A DNA stretch of 64,000 bases from Candidatus Obscuribacter sp. (GTDB taxonomy: Bacteria > Cyanobacteriota > Vampirovibrionia > Obscuribacterales > Obscuribacteraceae). Shown here piece by piece: positions 43,938-53,680 of this stretch. Made by a program: the position numbers and the translations under genes. The stretch lies in the NCBI GenBank assembly GCA_016712465.1, contig JADJQZ010000001.1, positions 6,262,001-6,326,000 of the forward strand. Direction: 5' to 3'. Numbering within the stretch: the stretch's first letter is position 1; every line of letters starts with the position of its first letter. The notes under the pieces are model-generated. The model searched no databases. It had not been told where the DNA came from and saw nothing but the letters and a program-made list of their open reading frames with translations.

Positions 43938-45440
43938 GTGAATACTCCGGTACTAATTCAAGGTGGCATGGGCGTCGGCGTTTCCAATTGGCGGCTGGCC
44001 AGAGCAGTATCAATGGAAGGGCAGCTTGGTGTCGTATCCGGTACCATGCTCGACACGGTCTTTGCTCGTCGACTTCAGGACGGTGACCCGGAAGGGGCCC
44101 TGAAGAGAGCTTGTGAGGCCTTTCCTCTACCCGAAATAGCGGACCGTCTATGGAAACACTTCTTTATACCGGCGGGCAAGGCAGATGATGCCCCATACCT
44201 ACCGGTTCCCATGATGGGCAACAGGCCAGGCCGCTTCAATACGGAACTGCTGATCCTGGCCAACTTCGCAGAAGTCTTCCTGGCCAAAGAGGGTCACGAT
44301 GGACTGATTGGCATCAACTATCTGGAGAAGATCCAGGTGCCGACACTGCCTTCTCTATACGGGGCAATGCTGGCCGGGGTGGACTATGTATTAATGGGTG
44401 CCGGTATACCCAGAGCCATTCCCGGCATACTAGACGATTTGAGCGCCGGTCTTGCAGTTTCACTGAAGCTGGATGTTACGCAAGAAAAGTCCGAGATCGG
44501 TCAAGAAGAGGAAGATGAAGAAGGCGAAGCAAAAGCTGATCCTTACCTGCACTTCAACCCTTCCGACTTTCCCGCTCAAGCCGGCGCAGTACCTTCCCAA
44601 CCTCTCAAGCGCCCGAAATTCATAGCCATTGTTTCCTCCCATACACTGGCTACAAATTTGGCCAGGAAAGCATCCGGTTACGTGGACGGTTTTGTGATCG
44701 AAAACCACCAGGCCGGCGGGCACAACGCTCCACCACGGGGAGGCACAAGCCTCAGCCCCTCAGGCGAGCCCATCTATGGAGAAAGAGACAGGGCAAATCT
44801 TGCGGAACTACGAAAGCTGAATCGCCCTTTCTGGCTGGCAGGCAAATACGGCAGTGCGGATAAACTACAGGAAGCCCTGGCCGAGGGGGCGCAGGGCGTG
44901 CAAGTAGGTACCCTCTTTGCCTTTTGCCGGGAGTCAGGTATTTCTGACGATATCAAAGAAACGGTCTTGCAGAAGGCCCTGGACGGCACCCTCACTGTTT
45001 TTACCGATCCGGCAGCCTCCGCCTCCGGCTATCCCTTCAAGGTGTTGAGCCTGGAAGGCACACTCTCGCAAGCGAGCATTTATGAAGACCGCCGGCGAGT
45101 CTGCGACCTCGGTTATCTGCGTTCAGCTTACACTGCTCATAACCGCGCCGGTAAGCCCGTTATCGGCTTCCGCTGCCCGGGAGAAAGAGAAATAGATTTT
45201 GTCAGAAAGGGTGGCAGCCATAAGGAAACCGCTGAGCGAAAGTGCCTCTGCAACGCGCTTCTGGCCACTGTGGGTCTGGCCCAAAAACGCCAAGACTATC
45301 AAGAGCCGCCGATTATCACAGCCGGCGATCACGCTCTGGAGCTGAAGCCTTTTGTAGAACGAGAAGGCAAACAATACTCCGCCCGAGCAGTGGTGCGGCA
45401 CATTCTGCAAAAGACCCAACTTCTCCAAGAGAGCACTTAG
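43938..45440 (+). CDS. Nitronate monooxygenase-family (NPD-like) flavoprotein
   Basis: A 500-residue protein with the TIM-barrel fold of nitronate monooxygenases. The opening strand VLIQGGMGVGVS, the ENHQAGGHNAPP loop (flavin/catalytic histidine region) and the GVQVGTLFAF phosphate-binding segment are visible. It is longer than usual (typically near 320-350 residues), with an acidic insertion rich in Glu at about 175-195 and a C-terminal extension. The GTG at 43938 is favoured by GAGGGGA at eight bases; a GTG at 43848 would add 30 residues. It may oxidise nitronates or act as an FMN reductase-like enzyme. Confidence 0.85.
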   Translation: MNTPVLIQGGMGVGVSNWRLARAVSMEGQLGVVSGTMLDTVFARRLQDGDPEGALKRACEAFPLPEIADRLWKHFFIPAGKADDAPYLPVPMMGNRPGRFNTELLILANFAEVFLAKEGHDGLIGINYLEKIQVPTLPSLYGAMLAGVDYVLMGAGIPRAIPGILDDLSAGLAVSLKLDVTQEKSEIGQEEEDEEGEAKADPYLHFNPSDFPAQAGAVPSQPLKRPKFIAIVSSHTLATNLARKASGYVDGFVIENHQAGGHNAPPRGGTSLSPSGEPIYGERDRANLAELRKLNRPFWLAGKYGSADKLQEALAEGAQGVQVGTLFAFCRESGISDDIKETVLQKALDGTLTVFTDPAASASGYPFKVLSLEGTLSQASIYEDRRRVCDLGYLRSAYTAHNRAGKPVIGFRCPGEREIDFVRKGGSHKETAERKCLCNALLATVGLAQKRQDYQEPPIITAGDHALELKPFVEREGKQYSARAVVRHILQKTQLLQEST

Positions 45441-45519
45441 CCGACTGCCGCTCAATCTAATAGCCGCAAATAAACATCAGCCGTTACGGAAAAATTGGTA
45501 AGACCGGCGCAGTAGCCGC

Positions 45520-46260
45520 TCAAGCCAAAATACGCAAGACCAACACAGCAACCACGAAAAGCAAGCTAAAAGCCTGGGTCTTGCCCAGTACTTTCAGGGA
45601 TGGTTTTTCTGTCTGATCGACCTGGAGCAGACAAATACTTTGCAACACATAGGGTAAAAGCGCCAGAGCGGCCGTTTCTGCACTCAAAGTGGCCAGTATC
45701 AACCAGCACAGAAAAGAGAGCGCACCGGGCAGTAGAGGACTCAAACCCAGGTCTTTTCGGCTCAATCGAATCAAGGCCGAGCCGCTGAAGATGGAAGCAA
45801 GCAGAGCGCCCGCAGCAATCAAATGCAAGACAAGATCAGGTCTGGCCAGGTAGGAGAACATGAGCGGGCAAACTACCGACCCGGTCAGGCCAAACAATTC
45901 ACGCCACCACAAACTGTTGCGAACCGGTGCTACCGCTCCAAATAAACTCAAACCAAGACCACAGAAGGCTCCCCAGAGGGCAAAAGGCAGTCCTCCCAGG
46001 CAGTAAAGCAAAGCCGAAGAGATAAGCGAAACCACAAGAAGCTGCCGGGAAGAGGCCATGGACAAAAGCATGGCCCAGAGCATCAGCAATGACGTAGAAA
46101 CCAGCAATACGGCATCTGAGAAAACAGCGGAGGAGGTGCCGCTGCTTAGCACCAGAGCCGTAAAGCTGGCAAGAGAAAGAGAGACTGTGGCGCCATGCTC
46201 TCGCGGCAAGCTAAATGCCCAACGCTTCCCGGCTAAATGTCGAATCTCTCCGAAGGTCAT
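45520..46260 (-). CDS. YwiC-like polytopic membrane protein
   Basis: A 246-residue inner-membrane protein with about seven or eight hydrophobic helices. The N-terminal LPREHGATVSL motif is the hallmark of the YwiC-like family, whose function is unknown. The ATG at 46260 follows a strong GGGAGGTG ribosome site. It converges with the nitronate monooxygenase-like gene. No partner gene is adjacent on its strand, so no role can be inferred from context. Confidence 0.85.
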   Translation of the reverse strand: MTFGEIRHLAGKRWAFSLPREHGATVSLSLASFTALVLSSGTSSAVFSDAVLLVSTSLLMLWAMLLSMASSRQLLVVSLISSALLYCLGGLPFALWGAFCGLGLSLFGAVAPVRNSLWWRELFGLTGSVVCPLMFSYLARPDLVLHLIAAGALLASIFSGSALIRLSRKDLGLSPLLPGALSFLCWLILATLSAETAALALLPYVLQSICLLQVDQTEKPSLKVLGKTQAFSLLFVVAVLVLRILA

Positions 46261-46391
46261 GGCACACCTCCCCATCTGTTTGATACTAGCGGACTGCGGT
46301 TTACTAATAATCCTCCGAAAGGCCGACTAAAAAATGTAACCGGATTTGCCGCCAAAGACCGTGCCGGAAGGCAGACTGATCAGCAACAGGG

Positions 46392-47195
46392 ATGAATCGG
46401 CAAAAGAACCAGTCTTCAGGAGAATACCCCCGTTTTATAAAAGACTTAAAATTAGAACGGGCCAATTCTCAGCTTGCTAAAGAGGCGCTGCGCCTCTGGG
46501 AGGCAGCCATGAAATTCAGACACAACGCCCTCAAAGAAATTCTGAGAAATAAGTTCGGTGACTCAATCGCAGAATTCGGCCCGGCTCTTTTCGTGATACT
46601 GATGTTTCTCTTTTTCCCCATGCTGAACATGGTGAGCATCGGCGTCTCTTACGGACTGGGCATGGTTCTCAACTACAACCAGGTACACGAAGCGGCCCTC
46701 TTGCCGTCTGCTGATGCTTTGAGCAGTTCCGGCCCGATCAAGAAAAGCATTCCCGAACAATGGCAGGCCGGTATGGGACAGTTCGCCAAACTGAGCGGCA
46801 GTCCTGTCACCAATATAGCCTACCGGGACGGCACCACCGGACTGGGCAGCGGGGCAGGTCAGAGCGACACCACCGACAAAATCGTGAAAGTTCAGACCAC
46901 AATCACGTGCAATCCCTTCCTGCCCATTCCTTTGCCCATCGCCAATATCCCCGGGGTGAACGGCCCCATGACCTTCACCCTGGTATCGGAAGCCTTGATG
47001 GAAAACCCGGATAACGCCGGAAGCACGGTGGCTATTGCTGCCGACGACGATACAAAGCCGCCGATAGCTCCGTTCAGGCCACCGGTTGTAGGACCAAGCG
47101 ACGACGACACCAAACCACCCATACCGCCAATCACTAGAAGACCACCATGGTTCTGGGGCTTCTTCGGCGGACTGGGCGGTTGCAACGCCCGCTAA
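46392..47195 (+). CDS. TadE-like pilus-assembly-type protein
   Basis: A 267-residue protein. After a basic N-terminus comes a single membrane segment at about residues 56-80 in the context GDSIAEFGPALFVILMFLFF, resembling TadE/TadF pseudopilins (acidic residue at the start of the helix). The rest is periplasmic-looking and ends in a Pro/Asp-rich tail with two DDDTKPPI repeats and a WFWGFFGG segment. No other tad genes are in the window, so it is probably an orphan. The ribosome site is poor; an internal ATG at 46509 also keeps the helix. A terminator follows. Confidence 0.7.
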   Translation: MNRQKNQSSGEYPRFIKDLKLERANSQLAKEALRLWEAAMKFRHNALKEILRNKFGDSIAEFGPALFVILMFLFFPMLNMVSIGVSYGLGMVLNYNQVHEAALLPSADALSSSGPIKKSIPEQWQAGMGQFAKLSGSPVTNIAYRDGTTGLGSGAGQSDTTDKIVKVQTTITCNPFLPIPLPIANIPGVNGPMTFTLVSEALMENPDNAGSTVAIAADDDTKPPIAPFRPPVVGPSDDDTKPPIPPITRRPPWFWGFFGGLGGCNAR

Positions 47196-47214
47196 AATGA
47201 GAACCTTCAATCTT

Positions 47215-47254
47215 CACGCACCGACAGTTCTCGTTTGTCGGTGCGTGATTTTGT
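47215..47254 (+). terminator. Intrinsic terminator, perfect 12-bp stem
   Basis: CACGCACCGACA (47215-47226) pairs perfectly with TGTCGGTGCGTG (47236-47247), followed by ATTTTGT. It sits between convergent genes and may also stop the minus-strand YbjQ-type operon. Confidence 0.85.
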
Positions 47255-47290
47255 AAAATGCCGGTCTGGTTTCAGCGGGCTCCAGAATGA

Positions 47291-48112
47291 TCAATCATTT
47301 ACTGATAGCACCAGCTGCGGTGCTGGAATATGGTGATCGGCGCGCATGGCGATAATGGCCGTACCCACCGAGAAGAACTCAATAATGTGATCCGACCAGG
47401 CATAACTGCCTTCGTGAATATCCACACCGACAATACCTTCGGCGTGCAGATTGACCGCTTCATTCTGCATGCGCTCCATGGCCAGTTCACGAGCGTCATA
47501 GAGGGCCTGGGTGAAGTTGGTCATCTCCACGTTCTGACCGATATTCTTGAACCACTGCCCAAAGCTCTGGTGTGCCACGTGGTAGACGCAGTTGCCCATG
47601 ACCATACCCACAGGCCGATAACCGGCTTTGAGAAGGGTCCAGAAATCTTGCCCGGACAGGTCGGAAGTAAACGGCTTATTGGTATTGGTGCGCCAGTTGG
47701 TTTTGCGATCATTGGCCACCACGGCTGTGCCGATAGCCACGAACTCAGCCAGACTCTCTCCCCAGCCCAGGTGCTTCACCTTCAGGCGCACGGCCACAAC
47801 ACCATCCGCGCCCAGTTCATCGGCTTCCTCTTCCATGCGGCTCATGGCCAGTTCCCGGGCATGGTACATAGCCTGGGTGAGAACCTGCATCTCTTCGTTC
47901 TTGGTCCAACGGGCCTGTTGAAAGCCGATATGATAGATGGAAGAGCCGACCACCATGCCCACCGGCTCAAATCCAGCTTCTTTCACCAATAGAAATTCGT
48001 TGACGGAAAGGTCTGAGGTGAAGAGAGTACGTTTGTCGCCCTGACCGCGCATTTGCGCCAGGCGCTCATGGGCGTGGGACGGCAAATCATCATGATTTTC
48101 TGTATCCGGCAT
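47291..48112 (-). CDS. Double YbjQ-like (DUF74) domain protein
   Basis: A 273-residue protein built from two related halves (about 28-140 and 145-260). Each begins with FTSDLS(V/G)xx(F/E) and continues with EAGFEPVGMVVG or KAGYRPVGMVMG, a YHxxxQ segment, LTQAMYHARELAM or FTQALYDARELAM, a GADGVVAV or AEGIVGV strand and EFxxxGTA. This is the YbjQ/DUF74 'heavy-metal-binding' fold, usually a short pentameric protein; its function is not established. The ATG has AAGGAG. Last gene of a three-gene minus-strand group; 29 bases follow its paralogue. Confidence 0.85.
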   Translation of the reverse strand: MPDTENHDDLPSHAHERLAQMRGQGDKRTLFTSDLSVNEFLLVKEAGFEPVGMVVGSSIYHIGFQQARWTKNEEMQVLTQAMYHARELAMSRMEEEADELGADGVVAVRLKVKHLGWGESLAEFVAIGTAVVANDRKTNWRTNTNKPFTSDLSGQDFWTLLKAGYRPVGMVMGNCVYHVAHQSFGQWFKNIGQNVEMTNFTQALYDARELAMERMQNEAVNLHAEGIVGVDIHEGSYAWSDHIIEFFSVGTAIIAMRADHHIPAPQLVLSVND

Positions 48113-48141
48113 TCTAAGCTCCTTTACTCTCGAACTTCACT

Positions 48142-49158
48142 TCAATCGTCATCATCATAGTCATCTTCTGCTCCATAAGAAGCCGCCACATAGTTACTGA
48201 GCGGTTCATCGAATTCCACATCGCTTTTGCCGCGGCGGGACAAGTCAATTACCATCAAAGGGCTCGGTGATATGCGCTTTTTGCCGTCCGGCCTGTCCAC
48301 CACGGCTGTACCCATGGCCATAAAATTGACGAGCATGTCGATGTAAGTAATGCGAGCACTCTCGTACTCGATGCGCTCCAGTTTGTAATCCACGGTCATG
48401 TCAACGGCGCCATCACCGCCATTCAAACCAATGTCGACCCAGAGCCTTTGATTGGCTTGCTTTCTGGCATAGGCAAAGCCTTCGCTGAAAACCATCAGCT
48501 CTTGATTGGCAAGTCTGCCAAACCAGCCCATCTGCGCCGAATTAGTCTGTTGATTGCCCTTAATGTAATAGGAACAGTTGCCCATAACCAGGCCGGTCGG
48601 CCAGAAGCCGGCTTCATAGAGCTGCCAGAATTCCTGCCCGCTCAAAGTAGAAGTGAAGGGCACGTGACCCGGTTTTACACAAGCACTTCCGGGAATACGA
48701 ATGGCCGTACCCATGGCGGTGAACTCGGTGATTCCCTCACCCCAGTTGAATGTAGAAGTAGTCACCTTGACGCCTATGACACCATGGGCACCAAGCAACT
48801 CCGCCTCTTGCCTGAGCCGGCTCACTGCCAGTTCCCTGGCCTGCTTGTGGGCGTTAGTGAGGGCGCTTATCTCCGATGTGGAAGACCAGAAGCCCTGGCA
48901 AAAATTACGCCAGCCCACTTTCATAAAAGCACTGCCCATCACCTGCCCCACGGGCACGTAACCGGCTTCACGAGCAAGAAGATACTCTTTGGCACTTAAA
49001 TTGCTGGAGAAGAAATTCTTGCCGGACTCAGCCTGAGCTTTGAGACGGTGTTGGGCACCAAGCGGCAAATTACCCTTTTCAAGCTCCTTGACGCTGGCTT
49101 CTTGCAGCTCGCGCTTGGCCTTGTCATCATCTTTTTCTTTGAATATCCAGAAAGGCAA
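48142..49158 (-). CDS. Double YbjQ-like (DUF74) domain protein, paralogue
   Basis: A 338-residue protein with the same two-domain plan as its neighbour: first half about 50-165 (EAGYVPVGQVMGS, LTNAHKQARELAVSR, GAHGVIGVKV, EFTAMGTA), second half about 170-310 (EAGFWPTGLVMGN, FAYARKQANQR, FMAMGTAVV). It has an added acidic C-terminal tail (about 320-338) rich in Asp. The start is TTG with GGGGAAG seven bases upstream. It probably forms oligomers with its paralogue. It follows the 131-residue protein gene by 94 bases. Confidence 0.85.
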   Translation of the reverse strand: MPFWIFKEKDDDKAKRELQEASVKELEKGNLPLGAQHRLKAQAESGKNFFSSNLSAKEYLLAREAGYVPVGQVMGSAFMKVGWRNFCQGFWSSTSEISALTNAHKQARELAVSRLRQEAELLGAHGVIGVKVTTSTFNWGEGITEFTAMGTAIRIPGSACVKPGHVPFTSTLSGQEFWQLYEAGFWPTGLVMGNCSYYIKGNQQTNSAQMGWFGRLANQELMVFSEGFAYARKQANQRLWVDIGLNGGDGAVDMTVDYKLERIEYESARITYIDMLVNFMAMGTAVVDRPDGKKRISPSPLMVIDLSRRGKSDVEFDEPLSNYVAASYGAEDDYDDDD

Positions 49159-49252
49159 TTATCTTCCCCGGCTTGCAGAGTCAAACTTGAGACGACTCTT
49201 GCTAATACGATTACTAAATTGTCGCTACACTCTCAATCAACCAACACTTCAA

Positions 49253-49648
49253 TCAACCAACCACGAACTTTTGCAATGCTTCCCGGGTACGGGCATTTTT
49301 CTCAGCCAGGGAAGCCAATTTCTCAGCCAGTTCACCGATGAGTTTCTCTACTTCGACGTCTTCACTTTTTAGTACGACACCGCGCACTATTTTTTGCCGT
49401 CTGGCTGAAATCACCCCCCGCTTGTCACGGGTAAATTGAAAACCGGTGTCGTCAAGCTTGACGGAAAGCTCAACCACCGGCTTCTTGGAAGACAGCAACC
49501 AGCCGCCGCGAGTAATCTCACATTCATCGGGCAAAGCCTGGGCCAACTTGGCCGAAAGATGCTCGAGCAAATCACCGGAAGCGTCCTTGTCCAGGCGCAA
49601 ACTGCAGGCAAGCACATCCACCTGCAAAGCATGTTCGAAGTCTTCCAC
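49253..49648 (-). CDS. Small protein, first gene of the YbjQ group
   Basis: A 131-residue soluble protein. It contains a predicted amphipathic pair (LLEHLSAKLAQALPDE, then ITRGGWLLSSKKPVVELSVKL) and a C-terminal helix of about 30 residues (VEVEKLIGELAEKLASLAEKNARTREAL, described here by its ends) that could be a coiled coil. The GTG at 49648 is supported by AGGAAAGG. Upstream ATG codons in the frame would add a hydrophobic stretch but have no ribosome site. Its place before two double-YbjQ genes suggests a shared, unknown role. Divergent from mutL. Confidence 0.7.
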   Translation of the reverse strand: MEDFEHALQVDVLACSLRLDKDASGDLLEHLSAKLAQALPDECEITRGGWLLSSKKPVVELSVKLDDTGFQFTRDKRGVISARRQKIVRGVVLKSEDVEVEKLIGELAEKLASLAEKNARTREALQKFVVG

Positions 49649-49909
49649 TTGACCTTTCCTAAATAGCGATTCCCAAACAAACAACAACGGATAATCGTTG
49701 AATTGCCACATTATATAGGTCTCAAGGAAAGCACACATTATCTTGACTGCCTGGCGAGTAAAAGTGAGGCGTACTGACTATACATAGCGGCCCTACCTTG
49801 AGCCGGACAACCAGGCGCCCCGGCTGGTTAGAACACCATTCCAAGAAGATTACACAGCTCTCAAAGTCTCTTTGAATGGTCTGAGCCCGGTGGATGCTAA
49901 GATGCTTCC

Positions 49910-52015
49910 ATGCCGAAAGTATTTGTATTGCCCGACCATATAGCCAGCCAGATTGCCGCCGGAGAGGTGGTAGAACGCCCTTCATCCGTAGTGAAGGAGC
50001 TGGTGGAAAACTCCCTCGATGCCGGTGCCACCGAAATTGAGGTGAGCGTCTCAGCCGATTGCCGCGACCTGCGCATTGCCGACAACGGCTCCGGTATGGA
50101 GCCGGAAGATGCGGTGCTGGCCTTTCAAAGGCACGCCACCTCAAAATTGCGCAGCGCCGACGACCTCTACAATTTGACCACCCTGGGCTTCCGCGGCGAA
50201 GCGCTGCCTTCCATCGCTTCAATCTCCAAATTCACCTGTTATACGCGCACCCATACGGCACCGCACGGCTCCAGAATCGAAAGCGCCGACGGCAACCTCA
50301 CGGCTCAGGAAGCCGGTTGCGCCCCGGGCACGGTTATGGAGATCAAAGAGCTTTTCTACAATACGCCGGCCCGCCTCAAGTTTATGAAAAAGGCCAATAC
50401 GGAATTCGGCCATATAGAGGAAATTCTTCAGAGCCTGGCCATCAGCTACCCCCATGTGGCCTTCACCTTAATCAAAGACGGCGACACCGTGCTTAGAACC
50501 ACCGGTAGTGGCAGCCTCGCCCAAGCGGTAGTGCAAGCCAAATTCTTCACAGGCAAGGAAGCCCTTTTGGAAGTGGCGCCCCATGAAGAGATTGCCGCCA
50601 AAGTCAGAGGCTTGAAAATTAGCGGACTGATGGCCAAGCCCCTACATTTCCGGGGTGATCGCAAAGGCATTTTGACCATCGTCAATGGACGCACGGTGCG
50701 CTGCCCCCTCACCTACAAAGCCCTCGACTATGTTTACTCCGACTTAATTCCCCGGGGTCGCTATCCGCTCGCCGTGGTGCGCCTGGAGATAGACCCGGGC
50801 ATGGTGGACGTGAATATACATCCCACCAAAAAAGAGCTGAAATATCAAAGCGGCAACGAAATCTACGTGACCATCCAGAGGGCGCTCGCTTCCACCTTGC
50901 GCCAGAACAGCATGCAGGAAGCAGCGGCTTATCATGCCGCCCGGCGCGATCTAGAAGAAGCCTTGCCGGAAGTGCAAGAAGCATTGCTGGAAGTACAGAA
51001 GGCTCAGACCGAGCTTGAGAAAGTCACCTTCGCACCGGCCATGAGAACATTTGAGTCGGCGCAGACACAAGCCCGCACCTACCGCCAGCCCCAGAGCACC
51101 GAGCAGATGGACTTCAAAGAAAGTCTCAACTGCAAAGTAAGTGTGGACCACTACGGCGTGGTAGAAACCCCAAACCAGGCGGCTCTTTCTACCACAAGGG
51201 AGGCCGCCCCCCACTATCCTGAAAGCCGGGAAATTAGCAGGGAAATTAACCGAGAAGAGTTGCCGACAAAAGAGGCGATGCCGAAATATACGGCGCCACC
51301 GGCCGAAGCTGCTTCAGAGTTTACAGCACCCTCGCCAACCCAAAAGCCCGAGGAGACTTCCGCCAGGCCGGAAGACTTACCTGCCGCCGGTGAAAAATTT
51401 CTGCATCTGCGCGATACTGCCGGCATCGAATACGAATTGCCGGTCGGCTGGCGCTTGATGGGCTACCTGCATAACACCTATATTTTCTTCGAAACTCCCG
51501 AAGGGCTGGAAATAGTAGAGCAACACATCGCTCATGAAAGGACGCTCTACGAGAAGCTTCTAGCCTCACAGAAGACGCCCGGACGCCTCAGTGAAAACTC
51601 ACAGAGGCTAATTATCTCAACGCCGCTGGACCTCTCCTCCGAACAGTTGGAGACCCTGAAAATCTCGCAAGAAGCCCTGGCTAAACTGGGCTTTGAATTC
51701 AGTTTCGACGACGGCGGCAACGCCTCTGTGAGCCAGTTACCCCTGGAGCTGGCCAGCTTCAATTACCGACCAGTGATTCAAAAGATGCTGGACGATCTTG
51801 CCACCGTAGACGCCACCAATATGGATCTGGAAGCCACCAAATCTATAGCCTGCCAGAGCGCCATTAAAAACGGCATGCCTCTGTCGGTACGAGACATTCT
51901 GAAACTGGTGAGCGATTGGCTTGGCACCGAGCGCAATGACACCTGCCCCCACGGCAGACCGGTGCGCCTCAAGTTCTCAAAGGAAAAAATCTTTGAGATG
52001 TTCCACCCGGCTTAG
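49910..52015 (+). CDS. mutL: DNA mismatch repair protein MutL (endonuclease type)
   Basis: A 701-residue MutL. The N-terminal GHKL ATPase has E33-N34 in ELVENSLDAGAT, DNGSG (58-62) and GFRGEALPS (93-101). A low-complexity linker (about 345-495) leads to the C-terminal dimerisation/endonuclease domain. The metal-binding motif, usually DQHAxxER, reads E537-QHIAHER, and the later ACQSAIK and C679-PHGRP motifs match endonuclease-type MutLs. With MutS it nicks the daughter strand; a match of this kind suggests a MutH-independent pathway. mutS is not in the window. ATG at 49910 begins the family homology; no strong ribosome site is seen. Confidence 0.95.
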   Translation: MPKVFVLPDHIASQIAAGEVVERPSSVVKELVENSLDAGATEIEVSVSADCRDLRIADNGSGMEPEDAVLAFQRHATSKLRSADDLYNLTTLGFRGEALPSIASISKFTCYTRTHTAPHGSRIESADGNLTAQEAGCAPGTVMEIKELFYNTPARLKFMKKANTEFGHIEEILQSLAISYPHVAFTLIKDGDTVLRTTGSGSLAQAVVQAKFFTGKEALLEVAPHEEIAAKVRGLKISGLMAKPLHFRGDRKGILTIVNGRTVRCPLTYKALDYVYSDLIPRGRYPLAVVRLEIDPGMVDVNIHPTKKELKYQSGNEIYVTIQRALASTLRQNSMQEAAAYHAARRDLEEALPEVQEALLEVQKAQTELEKVTFAPAMRTFESAQTQARTYRQPQSTEQMDFKESLNCKVSVDHYGVVETPNQAALSTTREAAPHYPESREISREINREELPTKEAMPKYTAPPAEAASEFTAPSPTQKPEETSARPEDLPAAGEKFLHLRDTAGIEYELPVGWRLMGYLHNTYIFFETPEGLEIVEQHIAHERTLYEKLLASQKTPGRLSENSQRLIISTPLDLSSEQLETLKISQEALAKLGFEFSFDDGGNASVSQLPLELASFNYRPVIQKMLDDLATVDATNMDLEATKSIACQSAIKNGMPLSVRDILKLVSDWLGTERNDTCPHGRPVRLKFSKEKIFEMFHPA

Positions 52016-52061
52016 AACCCGAGTCTGCCCTAGTTCGTCCTGTGTTAAAGCAGCCTGAGCT

Positions 52062-53207
52062 TCATCTTTCATTAGGCAGGCATCTCTTCATGTTGTTGAG
52101 GCACTCTTTGTACATTGCCGTCCAACCTTTGTCACGCTTGCCGTTTATGAGAATTTCACTTACCGCTTGCATATTGTCCTTGGTCAAAGTAGCCGTCAGA
52201 ATTGAGCCGTTGCTGAGTCGACATCTGTAATCAGTTACCATGCCAGTTTTATCTTTCACAAGGCTTTCCTTGGAACGATCGAGAATCATATTGTAAAAAT
52301 ATCCTGAGCCTGCGAGAGTTTGACGGTTGGCTTCTCTGTGAGCCAACGCTGCTTGATTTATTGAGCAACCTACTCTGTGCATCAGAAACTGGTCATCGTT
52401 CCACACTTCCGCAGAGGGCGTGCCGACTTCTAGGTCCCAACCATTTTTAGAGGAAATGACCTTTATGTTATAGGAGAGAGGAGCACCATTGTCTGCTGAC
52501 GCTTGCCATTCAACTATTTTTCCTTGAAGTTCAGCGGTCTTGTCTGTGTGCATTGGACTGGCAAACCAATCAGTTTTTCGGTCGCAGGCGCAATGTTCGG
52601 ATGCTTCTCCGTAAATAAGTTGGGTTTCTGGTCTGCAGAAATCATTTATCCTGGCGGGTGTCCATTTTGACTCAAGCAACCGTTGGAAAGCAGCTTTTGT
52701 TTGAGTAGCTTCGCGCGGAGAAGTCTCAATTGCTGACTTGATTTCAGCGATATCGCAAGATGTTACCTCACGCCTCGCACAGGGAATCCAAAGACTTCTA
52801 ATCGGTATTTTGGATGCTTTCAAAAGAGCATCTGGCCTCTCAGATTCTTTTGTCCAATGACTAAATGCAATAATTTGCCTGGTGCTTTTTAGAGCGAGTA
52901 GAAACTTATATTGCTCTTCATCGCCTTCGTATAGAGACAAGGCTAGCCGAGAATCCTTTTTGTAATTGCCAGAATAGACATCTTCAATTTTGACGGTGAG
53001 CAACAAAACCCCATGTGGCTTTTTGCTCACTTGCTCGATGGTTGCTAATAGGCATTCTTGATAGGGAAAGTATCCTCTATATAGTTGCAATGGCTGACTA
53101 TCTGCACTGAGTTTATCGCCAAGAGTCGCCTCCCTTGCCGATACCGGAGTTGAACAGAGAAGCAGACTGAATGAAAACAGTGTGAGGTAAGTAATAAACT
53201 TCAGCAT
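52062..53207 (-). CDS. Secreted protein, unknown function
   Basis: A 381-residue protein with a signal peptide (about 1-24, ending PVSA). The mature part starts with a segment whose strand pattern (ECLLATIEQVSKKPHG, LLLTVKIEDVYSGN) resembles domains that bind or report extracytoplasmic factors. About nine cysteines suggest disulfides. No family recognised. It is AT-richer by eye than mutL. It converges with mutL across 46 bases without a visible terminator. Confidence 0.75.
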   Translation of the reverse strand: MLKFITYLTLFSFSLLLCSTPVSAREATLGDKLSADSQPLQLYRGYFPYQECLLATIEQVSKKPHGVLLLTVKIEDVYSGNYKKDSRLALSLYEGDEEQYKFLLALKSTRQIIAFSHWTKESERPDALLKASKIPIRSLWIPCARREVTSCDIAEIKSAIETSPREATQTKAAFQRLLESKWTPARINDFCRPETQLIYGEASEHCACDRKTDWFASPMHTDKTAELQGKIVEWQASADNGAPLSYNIKVISSKNGWDLEVGTPSAEVWNDDQFLMHRVGCSINQAALAHREANRQTLAGSGYFYNMILDRSKESLVKDKTGMVTDYRCRLSNGSILTATLTKDNMQAVSEILINGKRDKGWTAMYKECLNNMKRCLPNER

Positions 53208-53680
53208 ATTGATTTTTCCAGTCTCTGTGAGACTTAGAAATAGTTGATTTGCACGATTGAAGATTCTTTTAGTCCATTGTAGCCTGATTTACTAAGAATA
53301 AGCAGCGATTCTGTCGGCGGCCCGTCCGTTCTATCGGATGCCACGGTCAAAGTACACATACTTCCTCCGATGTTCGACCTTTAAGACCCTCACAATCCCA
53401 AGTCTCCAGACATCTCCGGCTCTTTCTGACCCTTAAGCCACCTACTAAGATAAAAGCACCTCTTGCAGGCGATTAAGTCTGAGCAGAAAGCACATTACAA
53501 AAGCGAGCATTCTAACAGGACACCGGCTGTGGTGCCACCAAACGCTGACGATAAGACGCAAGCACCAAGGCGCCATTGAGACATTGGACCGACTCTTGCC
53601 GCCAATTTGTGCCAGAGCAACTTGCAGTGAAGCAAAGTCAGCCCAAGCCCTATCTGGAAAGCACTGTAAAAGCCCCCGCC
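53208..53680. other. Intergenic region
   Basis: About 470 bases between two minus-strand genes. No gene, terminator or repeat was recognised. It probably contains the promoter of the secreted-protein gene at 53207. Confidence 0.4.
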
